The translations under genes and the position numbers were made by a program. Of a stretch of DNA of 64,000 nt, positions 61,587 to 64,000 are shown piece by piece. The notes beneath the pieces were generated by a model. It ran no database searches. It was not told where the DNA came from and worked only from the letters and a program-made list of their open reading frames with translations. This DNA comes from Sinonovacula constricta (lineage: Eukaryota; Mollusca; Bivalvia; Cardiida; Solecurtidae). The stretch lies in contig CM017572.1 in the NCBI GenBank assembly GCA_007844125.1, positions 41,548,077-41,612,076 of the forward strand, in the 5' to 3' direction. Each line of letters begins with the position of its first letter. The stretch's first letter is position 1.

Positions 61587-61611
61587 AATGATGTTTAAAG
61601 AGCCGTTCCAT
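61587..61611 (-). CDS. Candidate exon 1: start codon and first 8 codons
   Basis: ATG at 61611-61609 gives MERLFKHH plus one base, followed directly by the donor ATT|GTAAGT. An in-frame TAA nine bases upstream makes this the first ATG of its frame. The leftover T joins GT of exon 2 in frame. The exon probably extends upstream as 5' untranslated sequence toward 61700, where the DNA becomes locally GC-richer ('gggtgcggacgtcgataggcg'). Very short, so it rests on the phase agreement. Confidence 0.4.
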
Positions 61612-62079
61612 AGTATTTTACTTTGCAACAATTTCACATAACACAGGGTGCGGACGTCGATAGGCGTGAACTGTTCGTTGTTCTCGTAAAGAATACCTTG
61701 CTAAAGCAATGAAGCGGGAAACCGGATTAAAAATCTTGCGCACCACACATTCACTATTGTGTCATTTCCATATAAGGCAACAGCTATATTTAGACACAAA
61801 ACTACTCACACATTGCATCAGTAACTGATTTACAGAATAATACACGTTAACCTGGATAGGGTAGGCCTACCTTACAAACATGCGACAAACACACGCACAC
61901 AGTTCTTGACAAATGACACAGATTTTAGTCACCAGTACTTTAAAGATCGTAACAGAACGGAACAGAGCAGAACAAAACAAAATGAAAGTTTTTAATTTAC
62001 AAGCATGTCTAACTGGCTCTATATAAACATAAAATAACATGGCTTTGTCTTTATAATAATTTTATGAAAGTATATCTCG
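61612..62079 (-). promoter_or_regulatory. Possible 5' UTR and promoter region of the minus-strand gene
   Basis: Upstream of the candidate start codon, the sequence has more CpG than its surroundings (gcgggaaaccgg, cggacgtcga, ttgcgcac) to about 61760. No clear TATA box was identified. Near 61955 lies 'acagaacggaacagagcagaacaaaacaaaa', a short purine-rich tandem. Assignment is by position only. Confidence 0.25.
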
Positions 62080-62274
62080 TATCATCATCATCATCATCAG
62101 CAGCAGCAGCATCATCATCATCATCATCATCATCATCACATCATCATCCTCATCATCATCACCATCAACAGCAGCAGCTCAACCTTCACTACTACCTCCA
62201 CTACAACATCATCATAATCATCATCGTCATCGTCATCATATTAATCATCATCATCAGCGGCTGCAACATCACGG

Positions 62275-62316
<42 letters not shown>

Positions 62317-62505
62317 CAATCATCATCATCAGCAGCAGCAGCAGCAGCAACCCAACCGCCTCTACCATCGCCACAACCACATCATAACTATCATCATCGT
62401 CGTTATTATCTTCATCATCATCATCATCATCACCCCCACAATCATCATCAGCAGCAGCAACATTACCATTATCATCATTATCACCTCCATCTTCATCATC
62501 ACGAC

Positions 62506-62550
<45 letters not shown>

Positions 62551-62689
62551 TATAATTATCATCTTCATCATCATCATCACCACCACCATCCTCATCACCA
62601 CCACTACAATCAGCAAATCATAATCATCATCATCATCACCACCACCACCACCACATCATTATCATCATAATCATTATCATCATCATTTA

Positions 62690-62744
<55 letters not shown>

Positions 62745-62760
62745 TTCATCATCATCTATT
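62080..62760. repeat. ATC trinucleotide array 1
   Basis: Long (ATC)n runs broken by CAGCAG, CACCAC and CATCGTCATCGTC stretches. Interruptions are mostly single-base changes that preserve the 3-bp phase. The Ser-rich, Ile-rich and Met-rich frames across it are artefacts of the repeat. Confidence 0.97.
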
Positions 62761-63071
62761 CAGCGTAAGAAAAAAATGATCAAATGTGACTTATAGAAAG
62801 GATTTCAGTATTCACACATGTATACACGAATGTAAGAAACGACATCCCCGCAGGGAAATAGTTTTTTAGGTGCTAAGTTATAAACACAGGTGTTGTTGGC
62901 TGAATTGACATACACTCAAAAGTCCTGTGCTACACGCTTTGAAAACACCTTCTTCTTGTTGAATTGTGCAGCACGAACAAACTTGTACAAGTATTATATT
63001 TTTGAAATATTAAGACACAAGTATGGCCATTACAGCGTCTAATATTATAGTTATAATTGGCAGCTTATGTT

Positions 63072-63073
<2 letters not shown>
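62761..63073. other. Spacer between the two ATC arrays
   Basis: Unique-looking sequence without an open frame or recognised repeat. Confidence 0.5.
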
Positions 63074-63133
<60 letters not shown>

Positions 63134-63176
63134 CATTTATCATCATCGTCGTTGTCGTCGTCATTATCACCCCCAC

Positions 63177-63221
<45 letters not shown>

Positions 63222-63286
63222 TATCATCATCGTCATCGACGTCAGTATCACCACCACCATCATCATCATCACCATCATCACCATGT
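63074..63286. repeat. ATC trinucleotide array 2
   Basis: Purer than the first: about 19 uninterrupted ATC in the left part, then 'gtcgttgtcgtcgtcattatcacccccacc', then another ~18 ATC. Poly-His, poly-Ile and poly-Met frames here are repeat artefacts. Confidence 0.97.
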
Positions 63287-63469
63287 TAAAAGTGAAAATC
63301 TAGCTCCCATCTAGATCACCGGTTTTTTGTGTAAAGTCTAAAAGATGCACCGTTGTAGATAAATTTTGCATTAAGTTGTTGGAAAATGGAAAATATTTTA
63401 TCTGATCGAGTTAATTATACCCAAAATGCATATTAAACAGTAAGATTTAATGAAAAGCGTTCATGTATA

Positions 63470-63975
63470 TTTGAAGTTTCAACCCGTTTTGTAGTACACT
63501 TTTTCATATCGACCAAACCGTTTTGTAGTAAATTTATTTTAAGGTCTTATATCTTTTATTTTCTTGCTTCAAATGGCTGAACATTATGAATAAACCATGA
63601 AAACACACAAATTTGCGACAATTAAAGTTGTTTTTATTTTTTGTTGTTTTAATTTCGATATTCAACCTTATGAGAAATTTTCTAAGTTCCTGTCACTATT
63701 ATAAGAATAAAACCTGTTTTGTATAAAATTTAGTTTTTGTCTAGAATATTAATGATTTCTGAACAACATTGTTGGATTTGTAATAAAACATGTTCATACA
63801 CCATTTTCTTTAACATACAGAATAATTGGGATATTTTGGAGGAGTTCGAATTTTTAACCCATTTTGTAATATTTTTTCTCATCGACCAAACCGTTTTGTA
63901 GTAAACCTATTTTTTTGGTATTCAATATCTTTATTTAATTGCCTCAATTGGCTGTAAATCATGAAAAAATTAGTG
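63470..63975. repeat. 373-bp tandem duplication (two partial copies)
   Basis: 'gaccaaaccgttttgtagtaaa' occurs at 63511 and 63884. The left context 'ttcaacccgttttgtagtacact/tttaacccattttgtaatatttt' and right context 'atctttattttcttgcttcaaatggctg/atctttatttaattgcctcaattggctg' match too. Within a copy 'accgttttgtagta' is itself doubled. The second copy runs toward the window end. Confidence 0.75.
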
Positions 63976-64000
63976 TAAAATACAAGTTTAATGCCTTTTC

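Noticed and set aside
62064..63314. Poly-Ser, poly-His, poly-Ile and poly-Met open frames
   Set aside because: Translation of (ATC)n arrays.

Overview
This is a window of animal nuclear DNA, most likely from a bivalve mollusc. It is AT-rich and has no compact genes. It carries three families of tRNA-derived SINEs with internal A/B-box promoters, and one of them ends in the 'acccaataaacaaac' type of tail that I associate with molluscan SINEs. It also has long CA/CATA and ATC microsatellites and large minisatellite fields. The species cannot be fixed from the sequence. There are no prokaryotic operons, rRNA genes, convincing tRNA genes or CRISPR arrays.

Layout. 1-9.8 kb: AT-rich spacer with a 30-bp minisatellite (1417-1974), one SINE of family 2, two of family 1, several old local duplications and a CA/CATA microsatellite (8263-8720). 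9.8-35.25 kb: one continuous field of a 21-bp minisatellite (heptapeptide MSGYLKA in one frame). It is built in levels: 21-bp units, local ~271-bp duplications, blocks of about 4-8 kb each opened by the same ~150-bp header (five headers), and a recent ~11-kb tandem duplication of a multi-block segment (about 12.6-23.5 kb copied to about 23.5-35.1 kb). 35.3-44 kb: spacer holding SINEs, a 454-bp TIR element with a 5-bp target duplication, a ~150-bp foldback and a small Cys-rich coding-like remnant. 44.1-48.8 kb: about 30 copies of a tandem unit centred on a 48-nt imperfect hairpin. 49-54 kb: spacer with SINE families 1 and 3 and a diverged 208-240-bp tandem triplication.

54.1-61.7 kb holds the only candidate gene I can support, on the minus strand. 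A first exon with ATG and a GTAAGT donor (ending at 61587) joins in phase to a 228-bp exon (59498-59725) and then to a third exon starting at 58740. The joined frame is open except for one TGA in exon 2. Exon 3 encodes imperfect 20-residue repeats and runs into a 61-bp tandem array (57307-58530). That array looks like an expanded copy of the same repeat, frameshifted by one added base. Further splice-bounded segments follow toward lower coordinates, two of them apparent duplicates of each other. The product is not recognised and the gene may be degenerate.

61.7-64 kb: a putative upstream region, two ATC-trinucleotide arrays and a 373-bp tandem duplication at the end.

The long ORFs of the 10-35 kb field are by-products of a repeat unit without stop codons in three forward frames and one reverse frame, and I do not annotate them as genes.
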